Shown here: piece by piece, positions 1 through 10,200 of the stretch
Position numbering within the stretch: the first letter of the stretch is position 1
Layout: each line of letters begins with the position of its first letter
Origin: Candidatus Sumerlaeota bacterium
Lineage (GTDB): Bacteria > Sumerlaeota > Sumerlaeia > JADFCT01
Length of the DNA stretch: 20,567 bases
Assembly: GCA_026398575.1 (NCBI GenBank)
Contig: JAPLSP010000259.1
Location: 1 to 20,567, forward strand
Direction of reading: 5' to 3'
Made by a program: the position numbers and the translations under genes
The notes under the pieces: generated by a model
What the model was told of the DNA's origin: nothing
Database searches by the model: none
What the model saw: the letters and a program-made list of their open reading frames with translations, nothing else

Positions 1-798
1 TATTGTGTCGAAAGATGGCTTTAGAACGTCAAAAAACGTTTGTGCGATTAATTCCTTCTCCAATACCTGTGCTGTTACACAAATGTCGCGACCGTCGCCT
101 CCGTCTACCCAACAAAATGAAACGCTCTGCTCGTTTAAGTGAGGCATCGTCGGCTCATGACTATAGGTTATTTTATTGGCATAATCATAAACAACATCCC
201 ACTTATCCATGATGATTTCTGGTATAAGCCATTCAAAAGAAGTTTCGAATGAATTCTCAACAAGTACTGCTTCCAAATATATTCTGCGTCCAACCATTTC
301 ATGTGATAATTGATCTGTAATATTTTCACCGTCTCTCCATATTTGCAGGTCAATCGCGATTAATTCTACTTGTCCAGGAACTGTAATAGTCTTAGGATCA
401 TTTTCTATGTTTCCAGGAAAAAAAACGTCAGCCGCAACCCCAATAATATAATCCGCAGGTGAGGCAGCGCTCGCAGTTAAGCATGTAGACGGGCCATTTA
501 TAGGGTCAACCGAGGCATTTGCTCCATTTGTGTTTGTAGGGTACCAAGTGACGCTAAATTCATCCAAGTCTGCTTCGACTTTAATGCGCGGGTCGTCCGG
601 AGGATCAAGTGTTAATTCATAGCTGACAGCGTCCGCTCTAATTTGGTAAACATGAACAGTTGGCACTGCGATTATTGCTCCTTGAGGCTGGTGCTCAGCC
701 CTTGCGTCAGGCAAAGGAATCACCACAATTCCCCCACAGATTGCAAAGGCAAAAACTAAACGCGTGCCTTTGATCATCATTGCGAACAGAGTACTCAT
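1..798 (-). CDS. Exported protein of unknown function, N-terminal part (cut by window edge)
   Basis: Reading the minus strand from an ATG at 798 gives 266 codons without a stop, running off position 1, so the C-terminus is outside the window. An AGGAG box lies 6 bases before the ATG, which decides the start. Residues 1-34 form a typical signal peptide: a Lys/Arg at 10-13, the hydrophobic stretch LVFAFAICGGIVVIPL, then a likely cut after ARA. The mature part is acidic and rich in beta-type alternation (VHVYQIRADAVSYELTLDPP, LDEFSVTWYPTN), which suggests an extracellular Ig-like fold. I recognise no family and no catalytic motif. It starts 14 bases after the stop of the propeller gene, so co-transcription is likely and the two proteins may share a surface role. 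The reading frame is certain to the eye; the function is unknown. Confidence 0.8.
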   Translation of the reverse strand, partial: MSTLFAMMIKGTRLVFAFAICGGIVVIPLPDARAEHQPQGAIIAVPTVHVYQIRADAVSYELTLDPPDDPRIKVEADLDEFSVTWYPTNTNGANASVDPINGPSTCLTASAASPADYIIGVAADVFFPGNIENDPKTITVPGQVELIAIDLQIWRDGENITDQLSHEMVGRRIYLEAVLVENSFETSFEWLIPEIIMDKWDVVYDYANKITYSHEPTMPHLNEQSVSFCWVDGGDGRDICVTAQVLEKELIAQTFFDVLKPSFDTI

Positions 799-804
799 AG
801 TCTT

Positions 805-809
805 CTCCT
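805..809 (-). promoter_or_regulatory. Ribosome binding site of the left-edge gene
   Basis: AGGAG on the minus strand, 6 bases before the ATG at 798. It lies in the 14-base gap after the propeller gene stop and supports independent translation of the second gene of the pair. Confidence 0.6.
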
Positions 810-812
810 ATT

Positions 813-3809
813 TTAATTTTTTTTCGGGCGCTTAAAATTATCACAAAATTCAGGACTCAGTAGCCCGGCCGCCGGGAAAAATCGTTTTGCATTCACACGC
901 CATTCATCGGGGGATTCATACGTGTAGGGGCTATATTTCTTATGCGCTTTGGTTCGCATGATGGGATTCCAATATTGGATATTCCACCATGCTTCGTCCA
1001 TTTTCGCCGCAAAGACCTGACGTTGCTCGGGGTCCCAATAAAGCAAATTCCACTTCCAATTGTTCAGCAGCTCCTGCGGCGCATTGATTCCTGCGGCAGA
1101 GCGAAATGCCATGCTGCGAAAGGGCACGAAGTATTGGCTGATCGCTTTGCGGTCCTGCAAAGCAATCAAATCATTCCATAGATCACGGATTTGCCTTGCT
1201 GGTTGAGCATTGCTGAGTACAAGCGTGGTGGGGATATCAGGAGGATTGTATTTAACCTGCGCCATATCAAAATGCCGTTCTTCCTTATGCGGAGTATCGC
1301 CCAGACAACGATCTATGAGTACGGCGGAAACAATAGTATTGAGGCTGTTATTTTTGAGGATTCTAAGTTGATAGCGCGCAGGGCCGGTCACGAGGAATTG
1401 CTTATAAACGCCTCCCCAGAAATCGTGTATCCTGCAATGCGCAAGCGGGAGGGAATTGTCATTAGGCTCACCATTCAAAGCAGCAGGCTTTATTTCAATA
1501 ATGTAATCGCGCATCCGGTTCTCACCCGAATGTCCGTCTTTATTGAAAAAATATAGACTCACTCTGTGGACGCCTGTCGTTACGGTAACCTTAAGATCAA
1601 TATCCGGCCCTTCATGCATGCGGGGATAGGCTTCTCCATGGTCGTCCCATTCGGCTTGGCGTCTTATGGCGATTCTGGGGGCATAGAGAGAGCGTGGGTT
1701 GTCTGTCTTGATCCAATGCACCCAATTCCGAACTGAATCATCCTTGCTGTGATTCGGCCCTAAACCCGGATCAATTTTATACGGGTCCACACTTGGCCAT
1801 TCATGACTATAGGGCGAATTCATAGCGCAAAGCACAGCGCACTGCCACCCATAGCGTCTTACCCAGTCTCCTTGTGTGGTCCAGTCTTCGCCAAGAAATT
1901 CCGAATAGGGGCAGGGCATTGCCGCTTTCAGATTTCCGGCGCGCTCTTTCATTTCTGCGATTGCATCAACGCCAGGAGCGGTCGCTGGAGCAGGAAAGGG
2001 AATTGACGATGGACGACTGGCTAGAGACGCTGAAGGCGCTTGCGGATTTCTCGCTTGCGGATTACGGATTTCAGATTTCGGATTATTCGACTGTGGACTG
2101 AGGGATGCGGATTTGCCGCCAAGCGGATTGGATTTACGGGCGAAGTCCACGACCGATTGCAGGACACGCGCGAGTCCTCCTTGGTAGCTTGCGATAAAGG
2201 GAAGCCCATCGGGCATGGGTTGAATGACAGAGATATAATTCTCCGCAAGATACGATTTTTCATCCAAGTTGGGCAGTGGCTTTTTGCTCAATGGGCTGAT
2301 GATGCAAAAACCAGCGCGCCTCATGCCTACCCATACTCGGCTATCGCTATCTTCAGCGAGACAGGTGATATAGTCCTCAGGAATCAATGTATCCATTACG
2401 TGTTTGGGCGCTTCTTTCCATCCCTTGGGCGCGCCACCATAGAGGCCTTTGATCTTTGCGGCGTAGTCTTTGCCTCGCAAATAGCGAAATCTATTGCCGC
2501 TATCTTCGCTCCAGGCCATGCCGCAGGTGGTTCCTACCCAGATTACGCCGTCGCTCGCGACGAGGATTTGGTTGATGAGGTTGGAGGGAAGCCCGTCGCC
2601 TTCGGCATCGAGCGGGAGCGAGCAAGTCTTGTCTTTTCCGAAGCGCTCGGGCGCGCGGACGTAGCGCCAGGATTTGTAGTCGTCTTTTGCGGAGGCAATA
2701 GCAAGGCCATGGCATTGCGTGCCGACGTAGAGATTGCCGTCTTTATCAAAGGCGAGGCTGGAGCATTGATCTTCGGGGAGGCATTCGATGAGGCAGGCGG
2801 TTTGGCGGGCAGTCAGAGTTGCGGGATATTTATCGAGCGAGGAGGCTTCGGCGGCGCGGATGTAGTAGCGCCAGGCGCCCGGTTCATAGTTTCGAGTTCC
2901 GGGTTCCGAGTTCGGGGTTGGTGCTTCGTGTTTCGTGGTTCGTGTTTCGGATGGCGGGGTTTGCGATCCGGAGTTGCGAATCACGGCTCCCGAGGCGCTG
3001 TTCCCGAATCCCGAATCACGATTCACAATCCCCGATGCGCCATTCCCGAATCCCGAATCACGATTCCCGATCCCTGAGTATCTCGCAAGGCCGAGGCTGC
3101 TGGCGATCCAGACGTCGCCGGTGGTGGGGCAGATGGCGATATCGAAGATGCGTTCGCCTAAGGGGCCTTCGAGGCGGTCGTAGGTGCGCCATGACTCGCC
3201 GTTATAGACGCTGACGCCGTGGTTGAGTGTGCCGACCCATATTCGGCCAAGTTTGTCACAGGCGATGGCGTAGGCGTTGTCATCGCCGAGGGCGCTGTCG
3301 CCCGGTTCGCGCATGACGGCGCCCATGGTGCTCGGCTCGGCTTTGCCGCCGGTTTTCACGCGCGTGAATTGCGTCCATTCTTTTCCAGAGGCGGCTTCGG
3401 GATCATATCGGAAAACGCCTTCGTCTTCGGTTCCGACCCAGACGCAGCCTTTGTCATCGCGCGTCATGCAGACGATGAACTTGCCGACTTTCTTGTAAAC
3501 TTCACGCAGCTTATCCTTCTCGTCCTCCTTTGCCTTCTTGGCAGCGGAGTCCTTTGATGTCATTTTAGGAGCAGAGTCCTTCGATGTCGTCTTTGAGGCG
3601 GATGCGCTCTTGGATGTCGCGGAATCGTTTTTCTTCGCTGCTGCTGGCGCTGCTGCTTTAGGCTTGGTAGGTTTATCAGCGCCAAAAGATGTATTGAGCG
3701 CTTCAATCCATAGCGCCGCCGCGATGACGATGCTATAACTGCAACTCAGGATATTTTTGCGACAAAGAAGCATCTGCATTTCCACTGAGACGACTTGTTT
3801 GCTGCGCAT
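813..3809 (-). CDS. Secreted two-component-regulator-type beta-propeller protein with C-terminal beta domain
   Basis: 998 residues. Residues 14-43 look like an export signal ending near FGA/DK. ATGs at codons 11 and 13 are alternative starts, and no ribosome binding site separates them. Residues 44-105 are a Lys/Ala/Ser linker with SKDSA repeats. Residues 108-550 carry propeller blades of the Reg_prop type: GCVWVGTEDEGVFRY (121-135), GRIWVGTLNHGVSVY (188-202), GDVWIASSLGLARY (231-244), GNLYVGTQCHGLAI (358-371), GVIWVGTTCG (421-430), RVWVGMRRAG (491-500). The C-terminal part has RRQAEWDDHGEAYP and FFNKDGHSGENRMRDYIIEI, a segment often paired with such propellers in secreted proteins of PVC-like bacteria. 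There is no histidine kinase, response regulator or DNA-binding domain, so I do not infer signalling. It probably binds a ligand or protein outside the cytoplasm. Two low-complexity inserts (about residues 246-311 and 566-613) keep the frame. It is the first gene of a likely operon with the 1-798 gene. Confidence 0.85.
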   Translation of the reverse strand: MRSKQVVSVEMQMLLCRKNILSCSYSIVIAAALWIEALNTSFGADKPTKPKAAAPAAAKKNDSATSKSASASKTTSKDSAPKMTSKDSAAKKAKEDEKDKLREVYKKVGKFIVCMTRDDKGCVWVGTEDEGVFRYDPEAASGKEWTQFTRVKTGGKAEPSTMGAVMREPGDSALGDDNAYAIACDKLGRIWVGTLNHGVSVYNGESWRTYDRLEGPLGERIFDIAICPTTGDVWIASSLGLARYSGIGNRDSGFGNGASGIVNRDSGFGNSASGAVIRNSGSQTPPSETRTTKHEAPTPNSEPGTRNYEPGAWRYYIRAAEASSLDKYPATLTARQTACLIECLPEDQCSSLAFDKDGNLYVGTQCHGLAIASAKDDYKSWRYVRAPERFGKDKTCSLPLDAEGDGLPSNLINQILVASDGVIWVGTTCGMAWSEDSGNRFRYLRGKDYAAKIKGLYGGAPKGWKEAPKHVMDTLIPEDYITCLAEDSDSRVWVGMRRAGFCIISPLSKKPLPNLDEKSYLAENYISVIQPMPDGLPFIASYQGGLARVLQSVVDFARKSNPLGGKSASLSPQSNNPKSEIRNPQARNPQAPSASLASRPSSIPFPAPATAPGVDAIAEMKERAGNLKAAMPCPYSEFLGEDWTTQGDWVRRYGWQCAVLCAMNSPYSHEWPSVDPYKIDPGLGPNHSKDDSVRNWVHWIKTDNPRSLYAPRIAIRRQAEWDDHGEAYPRMHEGPDIDLKVTVTTGVHRVSLYFFNKDGHSGENRMRDYIIEIKPAALNGEPNDNSLPLAHCRIHDFWGGVYKQFLVTGPARYQLRILKNNSLNTIVSAVLIDRCLGDTPHKEERHFDMAQVKYNPPDIPTTLVLSNAQPARQIRDLWNDLIALQDRKAISQYFVPFRSMAFRSAAGINAPQELLNNWKWNLLYWDPEQRQVFAAKMDEAWWNIQYWNPIMRTKAHKKYSPYTYESPDEWRVNAKRFFPAAGLLSPEFCDNFKRPKKN
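1971..2114 (-). repeat. Low-complexity insert with short near-repeats in the propeller gene
   Basis: Codons about 566-613 of the propeller protein. On the minus strand the core (about 2031-2095) is built from variants of AATCCGAAATC / AATCCGCAAGC, translated as NNPKSEIRNPQARNPQA. It lies between the last recognisable blade and the C-terminal region, so it is an expandable linker. Peptides of the SEIRNP type recur in proteins of several environmental phyla (general knowledge); a dispersed genomic repeat is the likely source. Confidence 0.6.
2877..3074 (-). repeat. Short-repeat insert inside a propeller blade, including a 42-base period
   Basis: Codons about 246-311 of the propeller protein, between LARYSG and AWRYY, which would normally be adjacent parts of one blade. 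Two repeat styles are stacked. At 3001-3024 and 3043-3066 the same 24 bases recur exactly, 42 bases apart, giving a 14-residue period (NRDSGFGNGASGIV then NRDSGFGNSASGAV). At about 2881-2950 the minus strand has GAAC(C/T)CGGAAC-type and ACGAAACACGAA-type units. The insert length is a multiple of three overall, so the frame survives. Confidence 0.7.
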
Positions 3810-3819
3810 TTTTGTTATA

Positions 3820-3849
3820 TGTTTACCCCCAACCTGAATCTTACGTCAA
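3820..3849 (-). promoter_or_regulatory. Weak candidate promoter of the propeller gene
   Basis: On the minus strand TTGACG (3849-3844) is followed after 18 bases by TAAACA (3825-3820), about 10 bases before the annotated ATG. The -35 match is good and the -10 match poor. A second box, TATAAC, lies even closer to the ATG and would favour one of the internal starts at codons 11 or 13. This is pattern matching only. Confidence 0.25.
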
Positions 3850-3877
3850 GAGGATTTTTTACATTTTCAGAAAAAAT

Positions 3878-3898
3878 AAAATCTCAAATCAGGATTTT
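3878..3898 (-). terminator. Possible weak terminator after the HEAT-like remnant
   Basis: On the minus strand AAAATC pairs with GATTTT across a 9-base loop and is followed by TATTTTTT. The stem is only six pairs and AT-rich and overlaps the last codons of the HEAT-like ORF, so this is a weak call. Confidence 0.25.
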
Positions 3899-4123
3899 AA
3901 TAATGCATTGAATTCCGGCTCGTGGATCGCGCAACTTGGCCAGTGAAACCCTGGCGCGCAGCCGCAGGTTCTCAGTCTCTCCCGCGCTCTTCAGCGCCGC
4001 CGGAAGCGCATCAGTGGCCTGCGGATCGCTGATAGCTCCCAATGCCCGCGCGGCCCAGGATTGCGTTTCGCGGCTGTCATCATTGATCTCCTTTGATTTT
4101 AGAGCATATTCGGCATCGCGCAA
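3884..4123 (-). pseudogene. HEAT-repeat-like ORF, probable remnant
   Basis: 79 codons starting from TTG, with an in-frame stop three codons upstream and only AAAAAGG as a possible ribosome binding site. The peptide has alternating helical periodicity and the pattern SWAARALGAISDPQATDAL then LRARVSLAKLRDPRA, which fits one and a half PBS-lyase/HEAT-type repeats. There is no signal peptide and no room for the usual series of repeats. I read it as the surviving end of a longer HEAT-repeat gene rather than a complete protein. It is divergent from the giant locus. A genuine small protein cannot be excluded. Confidence 0.4.
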
Positions 4124-4194
4124 GCCTTTTTAGATTATCTATTTTTCGAGACTTACAACCGGTTAGTTATTGTAGATTAACTTAAATTATCAGC

Positions 4195-4224
4195 TTGACT
4201 CCCTCCGCCCACATTCGGAAATTA
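4195..4224 (+). promoter_or_regulatory. Weak candidate promoter of the giant locus
   Basis: TTGACT at 4195-4200 followed after 18 bases by AAATTA at 4219-4224, leaving a leader of roughly 60 bases. The -10 box is poor. Other AT-rich boxes occur at 4150-4190, so the true start of transcription is open. Confidence 0.2.
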
Positions 4225-4277
4225 ACTCGTGGCAATTTAACAGCGGTAGAGGCCAAACAGCGTATCAACCTCCTTAT

Positions 4278-4282
4278 AGGAG
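4278..4282 (+). promoter_or_regulatory. Ribosome binding site of the giant peptidase gene
   Basis: AGGAG, 7 bases before the ATG at 4290. It supports this start over internal ATGs, even though the resulting signal sequence has an unusually long, charged N-terminal region. Confidence 0.7.
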
Positions 4283-4289
4283 TATAGTC

Positions 4290-7200
4290 ATGTCTCATCG
4301 GCATTCTTTCGAATATCCGCGCGATAAGAACCAGATAGGTTACCATGAGACAGCCCCCCGAAAGATCGTTCGTTTTATTTCTATCCTCTCTTTGTTCTCG
4401 TTCGGCTGGATCATTTGGGGTTCATGTCTGTTAACTGCCGCCGATTTGCCCGAGACAGGGATGGACCTGTATAAGATCACGCTGCAAAAAGATGCTGACC
4501 TGGCGCAGATGAAAGCGAGTATCGAAGCCCAAGGTGGAAAGGCGCTCACGATGCTTCCGGAAGGGAAACTTGTCGCGAGTTTTCCATCAAACAATGCGTC
4601 GGCGCTTGCGAAAACAAAAGGCGCCAAAAACATTGAATTGCTTTCCCGCCCGCGCGCATCCGCCCTGGCCGCGCCTTCGCCGGCGGGCAAGAAAGGATTG
4701 GGCGCCCGCCGCAATCCCTCTTCGCAACGGCTGATGGAAATTAATAAATCATTCAAAAAAATCATCGCAGTGGCGTCCAATGAGCTGTCACAACAACGCG
4801 CCTTGCTGGAGGGAGTCGCAGCGCTCCCAACCGCTGTTGACAACTCCATCTCGCAATATTTCCCTCCCATCGGCGATCAAGGCGCCCAAGGTTCCTGCAC
4901 CGCGTGGGCCGCCTGCTATTATTACAACACTTATACTCAGGCGATGGATGAAGGCTCGAACCCCGCAGGCGGCGATACGAATATAATCTGCAGCCCGGCC
5001 TTCATGTATAACCTGATCAATGAAGGCGTGGATAATGGAGGATGGACGGACGAGGTCGTCGCCAATCTCAGCAATGTCGGTTGCTGCAGCTGGGCGCTCA
5101 TGCCGTATAGCGAAACCGACTACATCACCTGGCCCACCGAGGCGGCCTGGATCAATTCGCTTCGTAATCGGACATCCACGGCGCACATCATCGGCCAGGA
5201 GGGCGGCCCCTGCACGGATGACGATTTGCTCGCCATCAAGCAGATGCTGTCCAACGGCTATGTCCTTGCCACCGATACCGATGTCTATAATAACTGGTAT
5301 CTGCATTATCCAGCCAACGATACGGGCATCAATAATGGGGTCCTGTATGCCAACGCCGATGGCCTCGCCGGCGGACACGCAATCCCCATCGTTGGCTATG
5401 ACGACAATAAATCCTACTATGACGGAACGACCACGCAATCCGGCGCCTTCCTGATCGCCAATTCCTGGGGGACATGGGGCGTATGGAATCCCAGTCACAC
5501 CCTTCAGGGATTCTTGTGGGTCGCTTATAAATATTTCAAAAATACTTCAGGCTGCTTCGGCGTGGCTTTTTATAACGATGATCTTCCGCGCTACCGTCCC
5601 CGGCTCTATGCGGTGTCCGGCTTGAATCATACCCAACGCGGTTACGTCACATTCCGGGGCGCCGTGGGAACTGCGGCCAATCCGTTGTGGACGTCTTACG
5701 CTCCCATCAGCAACAGCGGCGGAACCTTCACTCCCATTACTGATTCGAAAAGAGTCGCCGTGGATTTGACAAACGGCATCCCTTCGATTGTGGACTTTAA
5801 CAATATTCATCTCTTCACGCAGATGACCCTCAGCTCAAGCGCCAGCGGCAATGGGTCCATTACGAGCGCGCAATTCTTTCATGATTTGGACGGGGATGGG
5901 ATCTATCAATCTTTCTCCTCGCCGGACCCCACCATCACGATGGCCCCTGGTTCCACGATACGCGCGGCGATTCTTTTCCAATATGCGCAAGATGCGCTCA
6001 TGGTTCAGCCCTCCGCCGCCCAATCCGCCGGCGGGCCGCAGGGAGGGCCATTCAGCCCCAACTCGTTTGTTTATACCCTCACGAACACTGGCGCCGCCAC
6101 GCTGGACTGGTCCGCTGAAACCACGACCAGCTGGCTGCAGGTCTCGCAGCCATCCGGGTCTTTGTCCGCAGGAACCTCAACCGCGTTAACCGTCCAGATT
6201 ACTGCGAGCGCCAATACCCTGACCTCGGGCGTTTACAACGGGATGGTGGCATTCACCAATACATCCTCTGGAAATGCGCAGTCATGCGCGCTGAAACTGA
6301 CGGTTTCGGATGGGATGGCGGTGACGCCTTCGAGTGGATTTGTCTCTCGCGGTATTCCAGGCGGACCCTTTAGCCCGAGTTCGCTCGATTATACCATTCG
6401 TAATATCGGCGGCAGCTCGATCAACTGGACGGCGGCGGGGAATCAGGCATGGTTTACGGTGACGCCATCGAGCGGGACGCTGGCTTCGAGCGGCTCGGCG
6501 GCGATCACGGTGGCTCTGACCGCACAGGCGGCCTCGCTGCCGGTCGGGACGTATCCTGGCTTCGCCACGTTCACAAACGCCAGTTCCGGTCTGAGTACCA
6601 CCCGTTCGGTAACTCTGACGGTGGCGCCGGACTACTTCACGCAGCTATTCAGTTCGGCGGATAGCGATCTGGCCTATCACACATTGACGCTGATTCCCAA
6701 CGGCGGATCAAGCTTCTATCAGGCGTTTTGCGCGCCGGCGACGAGCTTCCCGACGAATCCTGCGGGCGGAACGTCGCTGTCGCTGACAAATAACAGCTAT
6801 GCTCAAGTGACGCTGACGGGCGCACAAATTTCGCTATTCGGAACCTCCTACAGCAGCTTCTACGTCGGCAGCAACGGTTACATCACCTTCGGCTCGGGAA
6901 GCTCAGGCAGTATCGAATCGCTGAGCGCGCACTTCAGCCTGCCGAGAATCTCGGGGCTATTCGATGACCTGAATCCCAGCTCCGGCAGCGTGACTTGGAA
7001 GCCGCTGTCCGACCGGGTTGCTGTGACTTATTTTGGCGTGCCGTTGTACAGTGGCGGCGGCGCCAACAACTTCCAGATTGAAATGTTTTTCGACGGCCAG
7101 ATATGCATTACCTGGCTGGCGATTACGGATACTTATGGATTGGCAGGGGTTTCGCGCGGTCAGGGCCTTCCGGCAATCTTCAATATGAGCGACCTGACGT

Positions 7201-10200
7201 CTTATCCTGCGCCGATAGCCGACGGTCTGGCCGTCTCGCCGTGGGGTGGCTTTGCGGCAAGCGGTCCAGCTGGTGGACCCTTCTTGCCGGCCGGCACGAC
7301 CTATACGCTAACGAACAACGGCGCGGCAACGTTGGATTGGATTGCGGCGACCACGCAAACATGGCTCGATGTGACCCCCTCGTCGGGCGCCCTTGCGCCT
7401 GGCGCCTCGGTGATCGCGAATGTTTCGATCAACGCCAACGCCAATGCCTTGGCGCTTGGCGTTTACTCCGGCGCCCTGACGTTCACAAACGTAACGAGCG
7501 GCGCCACCGTTACGCGCAACGTAACATTGCGGGTCCGTGGCGCGGCTTCCATCCCCTTTGCCGAGGGATTCGAATCGGGCGCCCTCGGCCCCTGGTGGGA
7601 GTCCACGGGGACGAACACGTATCGGACCCTCGTGACCTCGTCCAACGTGCCGCACACCGGATCCTATCATTTGACGATGGATAGTTCGGCTGATCTCACA
7701 TACGCGCGAAATGAGCTGACCCTGACGGTCAACCTGAGCAACTGCCACAATGTCGTTCTGACGTTCTGGTTGAAGATGTTCGGCGATGAACCCCACGGCC
7801 CGCCGGCCACGCCCTTTTATAACGGCGCCGATTTCGACGGCGTAGCCATCAGCGAAGACGGCGTAACGTGGTATGAAGCGCGGGGCTTGCGCACATTGAC
7901 AAGCGTTTATCAGCAAAACACGGTTGACCTGGACGCTGCAATCGCCGCTCACGGCATGTCCTACAATTCCGCTTTTCAAATCCGCTTCAATCATTACGAT
8001 AATTATACGATTCCGACCGACGGATTCTCCTTCGACGACATCGCAATCACGGGAATCAATGACGCTCTGGCCATCTCGCCGAAGGACGACTTTGCGGCAA
8101 GCGGCCCGATCGGCGGCCCCTTCTCGCCAGCCGGCACAACCTATACGCTGACGAACAACGGCGCGACGACGCTGGATTGGACTGCAACAACCACGCAGCC
8201 GTGGCTCAGCGTTTCGCCCGCCGGGGGCAGCCTTGGCGCAAGGGCATCCTTGGACGTGGTCGTCAGCCTGACCTCCGGTGCCGTCGCGCTGCCCGCGGGA
8301 TTCTATAGCGGCGCCGTCCTATTTACGAACCTGACCAGCGGAGCGCAGCAGTCTCGTACTGCCTCATTGAGCATTGGGCAGAAGAACATTCTGGCCTATG
8401 TGCAGTATGCGGATATGACCGCTTCCGGAGAAGTGGCCAATACGTTTGCGGCCATTAATTCCATGGGGAAGAGCTATGCGCGCACGGACTTGACTGACTA
8501 CACGAAACTGGCCGCCGCTCTGCCGGGCCATGATATCCTCTTGATCGCCGAGCAGGAGAGCGCCACCGTCGGTCAGTTGCAGACGGTGGGAACGGCTTGG
8601 GCTTCGGTGCTGCCGGCGTTTGTTGAGGGCGGTGGCGTCGTTATTCAGTGCGACTATCTTGGCAAATACCAAATTATCGAAATCGCCGGCCTGATGACCC
8701 TGGGCGGTTATGCCAGCGCCACAGGCGCCGCCTTGATCGTCGCGGATCCATCCGATCCCGTCGCCCAGGGAGTCTCCAACTACTCCGGGGCAAGCGGAAC
8801 AGACAGCTATACGAACGCCGACGGCAACGTGGTGGTCCGGACCGCGGCAAACCAGCCCGTGGTGATCAACAAGTCCATGGGCTTGGGAAACGTCGTGGCC
8901 ATCGGGCATGACTATTTTGACACGAATGCCAATCAGACCCGGGTGATTGGCAATGCCGTCTTCAACCTCCCGGCGCGCGCCAATGCGCTCTTCATCTCGC
9001 CAACCACTGGAACGGCAGCCAGCGGTCCACAAGGCGGACCGTTCGCGCCCGCCAGCATGGATTATCGGCTTTCGAACGTGAGCTCGGGAACCATCGCCTG
9101 GAGCGCGGCCTGCGACGCATGGATCTCCGTGCAGCCTGCCGGCGGGAGTCTGCTGTCGGGCGAGTCCACCATCGTCACGGTCGGCTACAGCGCTTCGGCT
9201 GCGACATTGGTCCCAGGCGCATATAACGGGGCGGTTTCTTTCTCGGATTCCACAACCACTGCAGTTCAAACGCGCTCGGTGGCATTGACGGTTTTGGATT
9301 GGATGTCGGTGACGCCGGCAGGCGGATTTGTCGCGAGCGGCCTTCAGGGCGGACCGTTCAGCCCGGGCTCGCTTGATTATACCCTCCGTAATATCGGCGG
9401 CGGCGCGATGAACTGGACGGCGGCGGGGGATCAGGCGTGGTTCACGGTGACGCCATCGAGCGGAACGCTGGCGTCGAGCAGCTCGGCGGCGATCATGGTG
9501 AGTCTGAACGCGCAGGCGGCCGCGCTGCCGATCGGGACGTATCGTGGCGCCGCCACGTTCACCAACGCCAGCTCCGGTCTGATCACCAGCCGCTCCGTCA
9601 CGCTGACGGTGGCGCCGGACTACTTCACGCAGTTGTTCAGTTCGCCGACTAACGACTTGGCCTATCACACATTGACGCTGATTCCCAACGGCGGATCGAG
9701 CTTCTATCAGGCGTTCTGCGAAGCTGCGACAAGCTTCCCGACGGATCCTGCGGGGGGGATGGCGCTATCGCTGACGAATGACAGTTATGCTCCAGCGACG
9801 CTGACGGGCGCCCAGGTTTCGCTCTATGGGACCGCTTACAGCAGCTTCTACGTGGGCAGCAATGGCTACATCACCTTCGGCTCGGGCAGCAGCGGCAGTG
9901 CCGAATCGCTGAGCGCGCATTTCAGTCTGCCGAGGATCTCGGGATTGTTCGACGACCTGAATCCCGCCGCCGGCAGCGTGACATGGAAGCAGTTGTCCGA
10001 CCGGGCTGCCGTGACCTATTCCAACGTGCCTTTGTACAGTGGCGGCGGCGCAAACAGCTTCCAGATTGAAATGTTTTTCGACGGCAAGATATCCATCACC
10101 TGGCTGGCGCTTACGGATACTTATGGATTGGCCGGGGTTTCGCGCGGTCAGGACGTTCCGGCGAATTTCGTCATGAGCGACCTGACGTCCTATCCTGCGA

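Noticed and set aside
168..353. 61-codon minus-strand frame near the left edge
   Set aside because: It overlaps the longer edge-crossing minus-strand gene in another frame, and that gene has a good ribosome binding site and signal peptide.
2995..3075. Possible CRISPR-like array from evenly spaced 24-base repeats
   Set aside because: Only two exact copies with an 18-base spacer, in frame within a coding sequence, and no cas genes nearby.
2040..3077. 345-codon plus-strand frame opposite the propeller gene
   Set aside because: It is antisense to well-recognised propeller blades, is composed of shadow residues, and starts inside the low-complexity insert.
813..3809. Hybrid two-component sensor role for the propeller protein
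   Set aside because: No transmembrane sensor arrangement, histidine kinase, receiver or DNA-binding domain follows the propeller; the C-terminus is a beta-rich extracellular-type domain.
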